DNA of 64,000 nt from the NCBI RefSeq assembly GCF_914767665.1, contig NC_059504.1, forward strand, positions 28,188,001-28,252,000. The letters run 5' to 3'. Positions 44,955 to 57,703 of the stretch are shown here, piece by piece. How positions within the stretch are numbered: the stretch's first letter is position 1; each line of letters begins with the position of its first letter. A program made the position numbers and the translations under genes. Source of the DNA: Harmonia axyridis. Lineage: Eukaryota; Arthropoda; Insecta; Coleoptera; Coccinellidae. The notes under the pieces were generated by a model. The model had not been told where the DNA came from. It saw nothing but the letters and a program-made list of their open reading frames with translations, and searched no databases.

Positions 44955-45497
44955 ATGGATAACAAGGTGATATTGAAAAAAAGATTGGCAAAACTGAAGA
45001 ATTATTCGAACAATATGAGAAGAACATTACATCTCAAAAACCTTATTAGCAATATAAGAAAACTTTCAGTTGAAGAATTGAATGAAATTGTTAATATCAA
45101 GAAGAACGATAATAAGGAAAATAATCAACTAGACAATAATTTGGGTATTTTGTGTGTGAATTGCCCTGAGGATGAAGATGAAAGAAGAAAAGGCGAAGAA
45201 CTGGCTAAAGAACATTTGGATTTATGTTTGCAAAGGGCATACCTTTTCAAAAAAAAGCTTGAATTTCCGGTATTCCAGATGAAAAATGGATTTCCGGTAA
45301 TCAAATTTAACCAATATGATGTGTCTTTGAGACAAGGAAATGTTATTCTACCCAGAAAACATTATTTCTACCACACCTTACCAAATCGTGCAAAAAAATG
45401 CTATAATGATGAAACGATAGAATCAATGGCAGATTGGTTAATAACAAATAGTGCTTCCATAAATTATGACCAATTATATGAACAATTGTTAAATTAA
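44955..45497 (+). CDS. Array gene copy 25: 180-residue orphan protein, Lys101 form
   Basis: Same protein as copy 16. Confidence 0.65.
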   Translation: MDNKVILKKRLAKLKNYSNNMRRTLHLKNLISNIRKLSVEELNEIVNIKKNDNKENNQLDNNLGILCVNCPEDEDERRKGEELAKEHLDLCLQRAYLFKKKLEFPVFQMKNGFPVIKFNQYDVSLRQGNVILPRKHYFYHTLPNRAKKCYNDETIESMADWLITNSASINYDQLYEQLLN

Positions 45498-46310
45498 TTT
45501 AAATTTGTCTTTTTAATATTTCTGTATATATTTGTATAATTTTTTCTACTGTATATAGTTTTTCATTTGAAATTTTCAATAAATTCTTCTTTCTGAAATT
45601 GTCTATTGAATCTTATTCTTCAATTTAGGATTTGATCCTTTTATCCTTGATATCCATATCTCGGTGAAATAGAAATTTCACCGATATTTTCATTCTGTCC
45701 ATTACATATGTTTATCTTTTCTAAGATAAACATTTCTAATGGACAGATTGAGAATATCAGTCCTGCCTAGACATAATTACTTCTAATGCTTAGAAATCCA
45801 AAAAAATTGGAATGAAAGTCCGGTCAACTCCAGAATGCCCGCTATATTGAGTGAGAAAAAAAATGGAATCGGAAGAAATAATAAAGGAAAAACGTGTTTT
45901 TTTCATCTCAGGAATATTAGGTTGAAATAAATGTATTGGCTGGTTAAAAATTTTAAGTTCGTTTGAAGATGGAAAATTTTTAGATAAGTAATTTTAGATT
46001 TAATTAGTTATTAGAGTTAATAGTTTCATTTCCACTTTTTCATTTTTGATGAAATTCTTCTAATTTCCCGAATTGAGTTCTGGAACCCTGAGAAAAGTCA
46101 TTAGGATATTAAAAAGTCGAAATTTTATAACGGTTATGCGCACTAGTCACGACGTCTAACATTTCAGAAGGTAACATTTCTATAAGCATTACAATAAATT
46201 TCCTTACAAAATCTTTTCTCCAAATTCGTACTTTGTGTGTGTATAAATATTTTTTATTAATTTCTCAAGTCAAAATAAAAAGTTGATAATCTCATTCTGT
46301 TATATGTTAT

Positions 46311-46556
46311 ATGTCGACCTTCAAAAGTTACCGCACAAGGCTTCAGCATAATCAGCAGGCTGGTAAATTCGTCGCTGTGTATATGAAACTTATCAAAATA
46401 TCTAAAAGTAAGTTGCACATCATAATTTCAAAATTTCCTCGAAATTTTGTAGCTAACATTAAAAATGATTCAAATCCATATCATTCTTCTGAGAAAAAAA
46501 TTTTTAATCACCACCCATTAGAATTGATAAATAGGTACTTAATGGACTTTCTCTGA
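46311..46556 (+). CDS. 81-codon ORF, unit 25
   Basis: Intact; Asn14 and Gln16. A G for A lies upstream (agttGataat near 46285). Confidence 0.3.
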   Translation: MSTFKSYRTRLQHNQQAGKFVAVYMKLIKISKSKLHIIISKFPRNFVANIKNDSNPYHSSEKKIFNHHPLELINRYLMDFL

Positions 46557-46812
46557 AGACCCTTTGTGAAAAGGTATATAAACAAATTTCAATTCAGCAA
46601 TAACTTCAGTTAGTTTAGTTATGTTGAGGCTTACAGAGGAAGAAGAAGAATTCCTGTGATTCTACTCGATGCTTTCTCGCACTATGGTCCCACCTGTAGA
46701 GAGTGCTTACACACGTTCAAGTTACTTCAATCAAGTAGGCTGTGCATTGATTATTTGCCACGAAAATAGTTTCATATTTTTTTTAAATTGAAAAAAGTGG
46801 GAATATAACAAA

Positions 46813-47355
46813 ATGGATAACAAGGTGATATTGAAAAAAAGATTGGCAAAACTGAAAAATTATTCGAACAATATGAGAAGAACATTACATCTCAAAAACC
46901 TTATTAGCAATATAAGAAAACTTTCAGTTGAAGAATTGAATGAAATTGTTAATATCAAGAAGAACGATAATAAGGAAAATAATCAACTAGACAATAATTT
47001 GGGTATTTTGTGTGTGAATTGCCCTGAGGATGAAGATGAAAGAAGAAAAGGCGAAGAACTGGCTAAAGAACATTTGAATTTATGTTTGCAAAGGGCATAC
47101 CTTTTCAAAAAAATGCTTGAATTTCCGGTATTCCAGATGAAAAATGGATTTCCGGTAATCAAATTTAACCAATATGATGTGTCTTTGAGACAAGGAAATG
47201 TTATTCTACCCAGAAAACATTATTTCTACCACACCTTACCAAATCGTGCAAAAAAATGCTATAATGATGAAACGATAGAATCAATGGCAGATTGGTTAAT
47301 AACAAATAGTGCTTCCATAAATTATGACCAATTATATGAACAATTGTTAAATTAA
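46813..47355 (+). CDS. Array gene copy 26: 180-residue orphan protein, Asn89 form
   Basis: Asn89 for Asp89, two residues before Cys91; Lys15 AAA is a silent marker shared with copies 28, 30 and 32. Confidence 0.65.
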   Translation: MDNKVILKKRLAKLKNYSNNMRRTLHLKNLISNIRKLSVEELNEIVNIKKNDNKENNQLDNNLGILCVNCPEDEDERRKGEELAKEHLNLCLQRAYLFKKMLEFPVFQMKNGFPVIKFNQYDVSLRQGNVILPRKHYFYHTLPNRAKKCYNDETIESMADWLITNSASINYDQLYEQLLN

Positions 47356-48168
47356 TTTAAATTTGTCTTTTTAATATTTCTGTATATATTTGTATAATTT
47401 TTTCTACTGTATATAGTTTTTCATTTGAAATTTTCAATAAATTCTTTTTTCTGAAATTGTCTATTGAATCTCATTCTTCAATTTAGGATTTGATCCTTTT
47501 ATCCTTGATATCCATATCTCGGTGAAATAGAAATTTCACCGATATTTTCATTCTGTCCATTACATATGTTTATCTTTTCTAAGATAAACATTTCTAATGG
47601 ACAGATTGAGAATATCAGTCCTGCCTAGACATAATTACTTCTAATGCTTAGAAATCCAAAAAAATTGGAATGAAAGTCCGGTCAACTCCAGAATGCCCGC
47701 TATATTGAGTGAGAAAAAAAATGGAATCGGAAGAAATAATAAAGGAAAAACGTGTTTTTTTCATCTCAGGAATATTAGGTTGAAATAAATGTATTGGCTG
47801 GTTAAAAATTTTAAGTTCGTTTGAAGATGGAAAATTTTTAGATAAGTAATTTTAGATTTAATTAGGTATTAGAGTTAATAGTTTCATTTCCACTTTTTCA
47901 TTTTTGATGAAATTCTTCTAATTTCCCGAATTGAGTTCTGGAACCCTGAGAAAAGTCATTAGGATATTAAAAAGTCGAAATTTTATAACGGTTATGCGCA
48001 CTAGTCACGACGTCTAACATTTCAGAAGGTAACATTTCTATAAGCATTACAATAAATTTCCTTACGAAATCTTTTCTCCAAATTCGTACTTTGTGTGTGT
48101 ATAAATATTTTTTATTTATTTCTCAAGTTAAAATAAAAAGTTAATAATCTCATTCTGTTATATGTTAT

Positions 48169-48414
48169 ATGTCGACCTTCAAAAGTTACCGCACAAGGCT
48201 TCAGCATATTCAGCAGGCTGGTAAATTCGTCGCTGTGTATATGAAACTTATCAAAATATCTAAAAGTAAGTTGCACATCATAATTTCAAAATTTCCTCGA
48301 AATTTTGTAGCTAACATTAAAAATGATTCAAATCCATATCATTCTTCTGAGAAAAAAATTTGTAATCACCACCCATTAGAATTGATAAATAGGTACTTAA
48401 TGGATTTTCTCTGA
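48169..48414 (+). CDS. 81-codon ORF, unit 26
   Basis: Intact; Gln16 and Cys65. Confidence 0.3.
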   Translation: MSTFKSYRTRLQHIQQAGKFVAVYMKLIKISKSKLHIIISKFPRNFVANIKNDSNPYHSSEKKICNHHPLELINRYLMDFL

Positions 48415-48670
48415 AGACCCTTTGTGAAAAGGTATATAAACAAATTTTAATTCAGCAATAACTTCAGTTAGTTTAGTTATGTTAAGGCTTACAGAGGAAG
48501 AAGAAGAATTCCTGTGATTCTACTCGATGCTTTCTCGCACTATGGTCCCACCTGTAGAGAGTGCTTACACACGTTCAAGTTACTTCAATCAAGTAGGCTG
48601 TGCATTGATTATTTGCCACGAAAATAGTTTCATATTTTTTTTAAATTGAAAAAAGTGGGAATATAACAAA

Positions 48671-49213
48671 ATGGATAACAAGGTGATATTGAAAAAAAGA
48701 TTGGCAAAACTGAAGAATTATTCGAACAATATGAGAAGAACATTACATCTCAAAAACCTTATTAGCAATATAAGAAAACTTTCAGTTGAAGAATTGAATG
48801 AAATTGTTAATATCAAGAAGAACGATAATAAGGAAAATAATCAACTAGACAATAATTTGGGTATTTTGTGTGTGAATTGCCCTGAGGATGAAGATGAAAG
48901 AAGAAAAGGCGAAGAACTGGCTAAAGAACATTTGGATTTATGTTTGCAAAGGGCATACCTTTTCAAAAAAATGCTTGAATTTCCGGTATTCCAGATGAAA
49001 AATGGATTTACGGTAATCAAATTTAACCAATATGATGTGTCTTTGAGACAAGGAAATGTTATTCTACCCAGAAAACATTATTTCTACCACACCTTACCAA
49101 ATCGTGCAAAAAAATGCTATAATGATGAAACGATAGAATCAATGGCAGATTGGTTAATAACAAATAGTGCTTCCATAAATTATGACCAATTATATGAACA
49201 ATTGTTAAATTAA
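48671..49213 (+). CDS. Array gene copy 27: 180-residue orphan protein
   Basis: Thr114 replaces Pro114 in the second FPV of the internal duplication (private). Confidence 0.65.
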   Translation: MDNKVILKKRLAKLKNYSNNMRRTLHLKNLISNIRKLSVEELNEIVNIKKNDNKENNQLDNNLGILCVNCPEDEDERRKGEELAKEHLDLCLQRAYLFKKMLEFPVFQMKNGFTVIKFNQYDVSLRQGNVILPRKHYFYHTLPNRAKKCYNDETIESMADWLITNSASINYDQLYEQLLN

Positions 49214-50026
49214 TTTAAATTTGTCTTTTTAATATTTCTGTATATATTTGTATAATTTTTTCTACTGTATATAGTTTTTCATTTGAAATTTTCAATAAAT
49301 TCTTCTTTCTGAAATTGTCTATTGAATCTTATTTTTCAATTTAGGATTTGATCCTTTTATCCTTGATATCCATATCTCGGTGAAATAGAAATTTCACCGA
49401 TATTTTCATTCTGTCCATTACATATGTTTATCTTTTCTAAGATAAACATTTCTAATGGACAGATTGAGAATATCAGTCCTGCCTAGACATAATTACTTCT
49501 AATGCTTAGAAATCCAAAAAAATTGGAATGAAAGTCCGGTCAACTCCAGAATGCCCGCTATATTGAGTGAGAAAAAAAATTGAATCGGAAGAAATAATAA
49601 AGGAAAAACGTGTTTTTTTCATCTCAGGAATATTAGGTTGAAATAAATGTATTGGCTGGTTAAAAATTTTAAGTTCGTTTGAAGATGGAAAATTTTTAGA
49701 TAAGTAATTTTAGATTTAATTAGTTATTAGAGTTAATAGTTTCATTTCCACTTTTTCATTTTTGATGAAATTCTTCTAATTTCCCGAATTGAGTTCTGGA
49801 ACCCTGAGAAAAGTCATTAGGATATTAAAAAGTCGAAATTTTATAACGGTTATGCGCACTAGTCACGACGTCTAACATTTCAGAAGGTAACATTTCAATA
49901 AGCATTACAATAAATTTCCTTACGAAATCTTTTCTCCAAATTCGTACTTTGTGTGTGTATAAATATTTTTTATTAATTTCTCAAGTCAAAATAAAAAGTT
50001 AATAATCTCATTCTGTTATATGTTAT

Positions 50027-50272
50027 ATGTCGACCTTCAAAAGTTACCGCACAAGGCTTCAGCATATTCAGCGGGCTGGTAAATTCGTCGCTGTGTATAT
50101 GAAACTTATCAAAATATCTAAAAGTAAGTTGCACATCATAATTTCAAAATTTCCTCGAAATTTTGTAGCTAACATTAAAAATGATTCAAATCCATATCAT
50201 TCATCTGAGAAAAAAATTTTAAATCACCACCCATTAGAATTGATAAATAGGTACTTAATGGACTTTCTCTGA
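50027..50272 (+). CDS. 81-codon ORF, unit 27
   Basis: Intact; Leu65 (TTA), shared only with unit 29. Confidence 0.3.
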   Translation: MSTFKSYRTRLQHIQRAGKFVAVYMKLIKISKSKLHIIISKFPRNFVANIKNDSNPYHSSEKKILNHHPLELINRYLMDFL

Positions 50273-50528
50273 AGACCCTTTGTGAAAAGGTATATAAACA
50301 AATTTCAATTCAGCAATAACTTCAGTTAGTTTAGTTATGTTAAGGCTTACAGAGGAAGAAGAAGAATTCCTGTGATTCTACTCGATGCTTTCTCGCACTA
50401 TGGTCCCACCTGTAGAGAGTGCTTACACACGTTCAAGTAACTTCAATCAAGTAGGCTGTGCATTGATTATTTGCCACGAAAATAGTTTCATATTTTCTTT
50501 AAATTGAAAAAAGTGGGAATATAACAAA

Positions 50529-51071
50529 ATGGATAACAAGGTGATATTGAAAAAAAGATTGGCAAAACTGAAAAATTATTCGAACAATATGAGAAGAACA
50601 TTACATCTCAAAAACCTTATTAGCAATATAAGAAAACTTTCAGTTGAAGAATTGAATGAAATTGTTAATATCAAGAAGAACGATAATAAGGAAAATAATC
50701 AACTAGACAATAATTTGGGTATTTTGTGTGTGAATTGCCCTGAGGATGAAGATGAAAGAAGAAAAGGCGAAGAACTGGCTAAAGAACATTTGGATTTATG
50801 TTTGCAAAGGGCATACCTTTTCAAAAAAATGCTTGAATTTCCGGTATTCCAGATGAAAAATGGATTTCCGGTAATCAAATTTAACCAATATGATGTGTCT
50901 TTGAGACAAGGAAATGTTATTCTACCCAGAAAACATTATTTCTACCACACCTTACCAAATCGTGCAAAAAAATGCTATAATGATGAAACGATAGAATCAA
51001 TGGCAGATTGGTTAATAACAAATAGTGCTTCCATAAATTATGACCAATTATATGAACAATTGTTAAATTAA
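50529..51071 (+). CDS. Array gene copy 28: 180-residue orphan protein
   Basis: Consensus protein; Lys15 AAA. The leader has ttttCttt before the start, shared with copy 30. Confidence 0.65.
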   Translation: MDNKVILKKRLAKLKNYSNNMRRTLHLKNLISNIRKLSVEELNEIVNIKKNDNKENNQLDNNLGILCVNCPEDEDERRKGEELAKEHLDLCLQRAYLFKKMLEFPVFQMKNGFPVIKFNQYDVSLRQGNVILPRKHYFYHTLPNRAKKCYNDETIESMADWLITNSASINYDQLYEQLLN

Positions 51072-51884
51072 TTTAAATTTGTTTTTATAATATTTCTGTA
51101 TTTATTTGTATAATTTTTTCTACTGTATATAGTTTTTCATTTGAAATTTTCAATAAATTCTTCTTTCTGAAATTGTCTATTGAATCTTATTCTTCAATTT
51201 AGGATTTGATCCTTTTATCCTTGATATCCATATCTCGGTGAAATAGAAATTTCACCGATATTTTCATTCTGTCCATTACATATGTTTATCTTTTCTAAGA
51301 TAAACATTTCTAATGGACAGATTGAGAATATCAGTCCTGCCTAGACATAATTACTTCTAATGCTTAGAAATCCAAAAAAATTGGAATGAAAGTCCGGTCA
51401 ACTCCAGAATGCCCGCTATATTGAGTGAGAAAAAAAATGGAATCGGAAGAAATAATAAAGGAAAAACGTGTTTTTTTCATCTCAGGAATATTAGGTTGAA
51501 ATAAATGTATTGGCTGGTTAAAAATTTTAAGTTCGTTTGAAGATGGAAAATTTTTAGATAAGTAATTTTAGATTTAATTAGTTATTAGAGTTAATAGTTT
51601 CATTTCCACTTTTTCATTTTTGATGAAATTCTTCTAATTTCCCGAATTGAGTTCTGGAACCCTGAGAAAAGTCATTAGGATATTAAAAAGTCGAAATTTT
51701 ATAACGGTTATGCGCACTAGTCACGACGTCTAACATTTCAGAAGGTAACATTTCTATAAGCATTACAATAAATTTCCTTACGAAATCTTTTCTCCAAATT
51801 CGTACTTTGTGTGTGTATAAATATTTTTTATTAATTTCTCAAGTCAAAATAAAAAGTTAATAATCTCATTCTGTTATATGTTAT

Positions 51885-52130
51885 ATGTCGACCTTCAAAA
51901 GTTACCGCACAAGGCTTCAGCATAATCAGCAGGCTGGTAAATTCGTCGCTGTGTATATGAAACTTATCAAAATATCTAAAAGTAAGTTGCACATCATAAT
52001 TTCAAAATTTCCTCGAAATTTTGTAGCTAACATTAAAAATGATTCAAATCCATATCATTCTTCTGAGAAAAAAATTTTTAATCACCACCCATTAGAATTG
52101 ATAAATAGGTACTTAATGGACTTTCTCTGA
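51885..52130 (+). CDS. 81-codon ORF, unit 28
   Basis: Intact; Asn14 and Gln16. Confidence 0.3.
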   Translation: MSTFKSYRTRLQHNQQAGKFVAVYMKLIKISKSKLHIIISKFPRNFVANIKNDSNPYHSSEKKIFNHHPLELINRYLMDFL

Positions 52131-52386
52131 AGACCCTTTGTGAAAAGGTATATAAACAAATTTCAATTCAGCAATAACTTCAGTTAGTTTAGTTATGTTG
52201 AGGCTTACAGAGGAAGAAGAAGAATTCCTGTGATTCTACTCGATGCTTTCTCGCACTATGGTCCCACCTGTAGAGAGTGCTTACACACGTTCAAGTTACT
52301 TCAATCAAGTAGGCTGTGCATTGATTATTTGCCACGAAAATAGTTTCATATTTTTTTTAAATTGAAAAAAGTGGGAATATAACAAA

Positions 52387-52929
52387 ATGGATAACAAGGT
52401 GATATTGAAAAAAAGATTGGCAAAACTGAAGAATTATTCGAACAATATGAGAAGAACATTACATCTCAAAAACCTTATTAGCAATATAAGAAAACTTTCA
52501 GTTGAAGAATTGAATGAAATTGTTAATATCAAGAAGAACGATAATAAGGAAAATAATCAACTAGACAATAATTTGGGTATATTGTGTGTGAATTGCCCTG
52601 AGGATGAAGATGAAAGAAGAAAAGGCGAAGAACTGGCTAAAGAACATTTGGATTTATGTTTGCAAAGGGCATACCTTTTCAAAAAAAAGCTTGAATTTCC
52701 GGTATTCCAGATGAAAAATGGATTTCCGGTAATCAAATTTAACCAATATGATGTGTCTTTGAGACAAGGAAATGTTATTCTACCCAGAAAACATTATTTC
52801 TACCACACCTTACCAAATCGTGCAAAAAAATGCTATAATGATGAAACGATAGAATCAATGGCAGATTGGTTAATAACAAATAGTGCTTCCATAAATTATG
52901 ACCAATTATATGAACAATTGTTAAATTAA
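52387..52929 (+). CDS. Array gene copy 29: 180-residue orphan protein, Lys101 form
   Basis: Same protein as copy 16; Ile65 is ATA, silent. The following short hairpin has C to A at 53092 next to its stem. Confidence 0.65.
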   Translation: MDNKVILKKRLAKLKNYSNNMRRTLHLKNLISNIRKLSVEELNEIVNIKKNDNKENNQLDNNLGILCVNCPEDEDERRKGEELAKEHLDLCLQRAYLFKKKLEFPVFQMKNGFPVIKFNQYDVSLRQGNVILPRKHYFYHTLPNRAKKCYNDETIESMADWLITNSASINYDQLYEQLLN

Positions 52930-53742
52930 TTTAAATTTGTCTTTATAATATTTCTGTATATATTTGTATAATTTTTTCTACTGTATATAGTTTTTCATTT
53001 GAAATTTTCAATAAATTCTTCTTTCTGAAATTGTCTATTGAATCTTATTCTTCAATTTAGGATTTGATCCTTTTATCCTTGATATCCATATATCGGTGAA
53101 ATAGAAATTTCACCGATATTTTCATTCTGTCCATTACATATGTTTATCTTTTCTAAGATAAACATTTCTAATGGACAGATTGAGAATATCAGTCCTGCCT
53201 AGACATAATTACTTCTAATGCTTAGAAATCCAAAAAAATTGGAATGAAAGTCCGGTCAACTCCAGAATGCCCGCTATATTGAGTGAGAAAAAAAATTGAA
53301 TCGGAAGAAATAATAAAGGAAAAACGTGTTTTTTTCATCTCAGGAATATTAGGTTGAAATAAATGTATTGGCTGGTTAAAAATTTTAAGTTCGTTTGAAG
53401 ATGGAAAATTTTTAGATAAGTAATTTTAGATTTAATTAGTTATTAGAGTTAATAGTTTCATTTCCACTTTTTCATTTTTGATGAAATTCTTCTAATTTCC
53501 CGAATTGAGTTCTGGAACCCTGAGAAAAGTCATTAGGATATTAAAAAGTCGAAATTTTATAACGGTTATGCGCACTAGTCACGACGTCTAACATTTCAGA
53601 AGGTAACATTTCTATAAGCATTACAATAAATTTCCTTACGAAATCTTTTCTCCAAATTCGTACTTTGTGTGTGTATAAATATTTTTTATTAATTTCTCAA
53701 GTCAAAATAAAAAGTTAATAATCTCATTCTGTTATATGTTAT

Positions 53743-53988
53743 ATGTCGACCTTCAAAAGTTACCGCACAAGGCTTCAGCATATTCAGCGGGCTGGTAAAT
53801 TCGTCGCTGTGTATATGAAACTTATCAAAATATCTAAAAGTAAGTTGCACATCATAATTTCAAAATTTCCTCGAAATTTTGTAGCTAACATTAAAAATGA
53901 TTCAAATCCATATCATTCATCTGAGAAAAAAATTTTAAATCACCACCCATTAGAATTGATAAATAGGTACTTAATGGACTTTCTCTGA
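53743..53988 (+). CDS. 81-codon ORF, unit 29
   Basis: Intact; Leu65 as in unit 27, with the same tTgaatcgg change in the spacer before it. Confidence 0.3.
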   Translation: MSTFKSYRTRLQHIQRAGKFVAVYMKLIKISKSKLHIIISKFPRNFVANIKNDSNPYHSSEKKILNHHPLELINRYLMDFL

Positions 53989-54244
53989 AGACCCTTTGTG
54001 AAAAGGTATATAAACAAATTTCAATTCAGCAATAACTTCAGTTAGTTTAGTTATGTTAAGGCTTACAGAGGAAGAAGAAGAATTCCTGTGATTCTACTCG
54101 ATGCTTTCTCGCACTATGGTCCCACCTGTAGAGAGTGCTTACACACGTTCAAGTTACTTCAATCAAGTAGGCTGTGCATTGATTATTTGCCACGAAAATA
54201 GTTTCATATTTTCTTTAAATTGAAAAAAGTGGGAATATAACAAA

Positions 54245-54787
54245 ATGGATAACAAGGTGATATTGAAAAAAAGATTGGCAAAACTGAAAAATTATTCGAA
54301 CAATATGAGAAGAACATTACATCTCAAAAACCTTATTAGCAATATAAGAAAACTTTCAGTTGAAGAATTGAATGAAATTGTTAATATCAAGAAGAACGAT
54401 AATAAGGAAAATAATCAACTAGACAATAATTTGGGTATTTTGTGTGTGAATTGCCCTGAGGATGAAGATGAAAGAAGAAAAGGCGAAGAACTGGCTAAAG
54501 AACATTTGAATTTATGTTTGCAAAGGGCATACCTTTTCAAAAAAATGCTTGAATTTCCGGTATTCCAGATGAAAAATGGATTTTCGGTAATCAAATTTAA
54601 CCAATATGATGTGTCTTTGAGACAAGGAAATGTTATTCTACCCAGAAAACATTATTTCTACCACACCTTACCAAATCGTGCAAAAAAATGCTATAATGAT
54701 GAAACGATAGAATCAATGGCAGATTGGTTAATAACAAATAGTGCTTCCATAAATTATGACCAATTATATGAACAATTGTTAAATTAA
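54245..54787 (+). CDS. Array gene copy 30: 180-residue orphan protein, Asn89 form
   Basis: Asn89, and Ser114 for Pro114 (a different change at the codon altered in copy 27). Confidence 0.65.
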   Translation: MDNKVILKKRLAKLKNYSNNMRRTLHLKNLISNIRKLSVEELNEIVNIKKNDNKENNQLDNNLGILCVNCPEDEDERRKGEELAKEHLNLCLQRAYLFKKMLEFPVFQMKNGFSVIKFNQYDVSLRQGNVILPRKHYFYHTLPNRAKKCYNDETIESMADWLITNSASINYDQLYEQLLN

Positions 54788-55600
54788 TTTAAATTTGTCT
54801 TTTTAATATTTCTGTATATATTTGTATAATTTTTTCTACTGTATATAGTTTTTCATTTGAAATTTTCAATAAATTCTTTTTTCTGAAATTGTCTATTGAA
54901 TCTTATTCTTCAATTTAGGATTTGATCCTTTTATCCTTGATATCCATATCTCGGTGAAATAGAAATTTCACCGATATTTTCATTCTGTCCATTACATATG
55001 TTTATCTTTTCTAAGATAAACATTTCTAATGGACAGATTGAGAATATCAGTCCTGCCTAGACATAATTACTTCTAATGCTTAGAAATCCAAAAAAATTGG
55101 AATGAAAGTCCGGTCAACTCCAGAATGCCCGCTATATTGAGTGAGAAAAAAAATGGAATCGGAAGAAATAATAAAGGAAAAACGTGTTTTTTTCATCTCA
55201 GGAATATTAGGTTGAAATAAATGTATTGGCTGGTTAAAAATTTTAAGTTCGTTTGAAGATGGAAAATTTTTAGATAAGTAATTTTAGATTTAATTAGTTA
55301 TTAGAGTTAATAGTTTCATTTCCACTTTTTCATTTTTGATGAAATTCTTCTAATTTCCCGAATTGAGTTCTGGAACCCTGAGAAAAGTCATTAGGATATT
55401 AAAAAGTCGAAATTTTATAACGGTTATGCGCACTAGTCACGACGTCTAACATTTCAGAAGGTAACATTTCTATAAGCATTACAATAAATTTCCTTACGAA
55501 ATCTTTTCTCCAAATTCGTACTTTGTGTGTGTATAAATATTTTTTATTAATTTCTCAAGTCAAAATAAAAAGTTAATAATCTCATTCTGTTATATGTTAT

Positions 55601-55846
55601 ATGTCGACCTTCAAAAGTTACCGCACAAGGCTTCAGCATAATCAGCAGGCTGGTAAATTCGTCGCTGTGTATATGAAACTTATCAAAATATCTAAAAGTA
55701 AGTTGCACATCATAATTTCAAAATTTCCTCGAAATTTTGTAGCTAACATTAAAAATGATTCAAATCCATATCATTCTTCTGAGAAAAAAATTTTTAATCA
55801 CCACCCATTAGAATTGATAAATAGGTACTTAATGGACTTTCTCTGA
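55601..55846 (+). CDS. 81-codon ORF, unit 30
   Basis: Intact; Asn14 and Gln16. Confidence 0.3.
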   Translation: MSTFKSYRTRLQHNQQAGKFVAVYMKLIKISKSKLHIIISKFPRNFVANIKNDSNPYHSSEKKIFNHHPLELINRYLMDFL

Positions 55847-56102
55847 AGACCCTTTGTGAAAAGGTATATAAACAAATTTCAATTCAGCAATAACTTCAGT
55901 TAGTTTAGTTATGTTGAGGCTTACAGAGGAAGAAGAAGAATTCCTGTGATTCTACTCGATGCTTTCTCGCACTATGGTCCCACCTGTAGAGAGTGCTTAC
56001 ACACGTTCAAGTTACTTCAATCAAGTAGGCTGTGCATTGATTATTTGCCACGAAAATAGTTTCATATTTTTTTTAAATTGAAAAAAGTGGGAATATAACA
56101 AA

Positions 56103-56645
56103 ATGGATAACAAGGTGATATTGAAAAAAAGATTGGCAAAACTGAAGAATTATTCGAACAATATGAGAAGAACATTACATCTCAAAAACCTTATTAGCAA
56201 TATAAGAAAACTTTCAGTTGAAGAATTGAATGAAATTGTTAATATCAAGAAGAACGATAATAAGGAAAATAATCAACTAGACAATAATTTGGGTATTTTG
56301 TGTGTGAATTGCCCTGAGGATGAAGATGAAAGAAGAAAAGGCGAAGAACTGGCTAAAGAACATTTGGATTTATGTTTGCAAAGGGCATACCTTTTCAAAA
56401 AAAAGCTTGAATTTCCGGTATTCCAGATGAAAAATGGATTTCCGGTAATCAAATTTAACCAATATGATGTGTCTTCGAGACAAGGAAATGTTATTCTACC
56501 CAGAAAACATTATTTCTACCACACCTTACCAAATCGTGCAAAAAAATGCTATAATGATGAAACGATAGAATCAATGGCAGATTGGTTAATAACAAATAGT
56601 GCTTCCATAAATTATGACCAATTATATGAACAATTGTTAAATTAA
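56103..56645 (+). CDS. Array gene copy 31: 180-residue orphan protein, Lys101 form
   Basis: Ser125 replaces Leu125 (private). Confidence 0.65.
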   Translation: MDNKVILKKRLAKLKNYSNNMRRTLHLKNLISNIRKLSVEELNEIVNIKKNDNKENNQLDNNLGILCVNCPEDEDERRKGEELAKEHLDLCLQRAYLFKKKLEFPVFQMKNGFPVIKFNQYDVSSRQGNVILPRKHYFYHTLPNRAKKCYNDETIESMADWLITNSASINYDQLYEQLLN

Positions 56646-57457
56646 TTTAAATTTGTCTTTTTAATATTTCTGTATATATTTGTATAATTTTTTCTACTGT
56701 ATATAGTTTTTCATTTGAAATTTTCAATAAATTCTTCTTTCTGAAATTGTCTATTGAATCTTATTCTTCAATTTAGGATTTGATCCTTTTATCCTTGATA
56801 TCCATATCTCGGTGAAATAGAAATTTCACCGATATTTTCATTCTGTCCATTACATATGTTTATCTTTTCTAAGATAAACATTTCTAATGGACAGATTGAG
56901 AATATCAGTCCTGCCTAGACATAATTACTTCTAATGCTTAGAAATCCAAAAAAATTGGAATGAAAGTCCGGTCAACTACAGAATGCCCGCTATATTGAGT
57001 GAGAAAAAAAATGGAATCGGAAGAAATAATAAAGGAAAAACGTGTTTTTTCATCTCAGGAATATTAGGTTGAAATAAATGTATTATCTGGTTGAAAATTT
57101 TAAGTTCGTTTGAAGATGGAAAATTTTTAGATAAGTAATTTTAGATTTAATTAGGTATTAGAGTTAATAGTTTCATTTCCACTTTTTCATTTTTGATGAA
57201 ATTCTTCTAATTTCCCGAATTGAGTTCTGGAACCCTGAGAAAAGTCATTAGGATATTAAAAAGTCGAAATTTTATAACGGTTATGCGCACTAGTCACGAC
57301 GTCTAACATTTCAGAAGGTAACATTTCTATAAGCATTACAATAAATTTCCTTACGAAATCTTTTCTCCAAATTCGTACTTTGTGTGTGTATAAATATTTT
57401 TCATTAATTTCTCAAGTCAAAATAAAAAGTTAATAATCTCATTCTGTTATATGTTAT

Positions 57458-57703
57458 ATGTCGACCTTCAAAAGTTACCGCACAAGGCTTCAGCATATTC
57501 AGCAGGCTGGTAAATTCGTCGCTGTGTATATGAAACTTATCAAAATATCTAAAAGTGAGTTGCACATCATAATTTCAAAATTTCCTCGAAATTTTGTAGC
57601 TAACATTAAAAATGATTCAAATCCATATCATTCTTCTGAGAAAAAAATTTTTAATCACCACCCATTAGAATTGATAAATAGGTACTTAATGGACTTTCTC
57701 TGA
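57458..57703 (+). CDS. 81-codon ORF, unit 31
   Basis: Intact; Lys34 becomes Glu because the donor reads GTGAGT, still a valid donor. The spacer before it has private changes (attAtctggttG near 57084). Confidence 0.3.
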   Translation: MSTFKSYRTRLQHIQQAGKFVAVYMKLIKISKSELHIIISKFPRNFVANIKNDSNPYHSSEKKIFNHHPLELINRYLMDFL

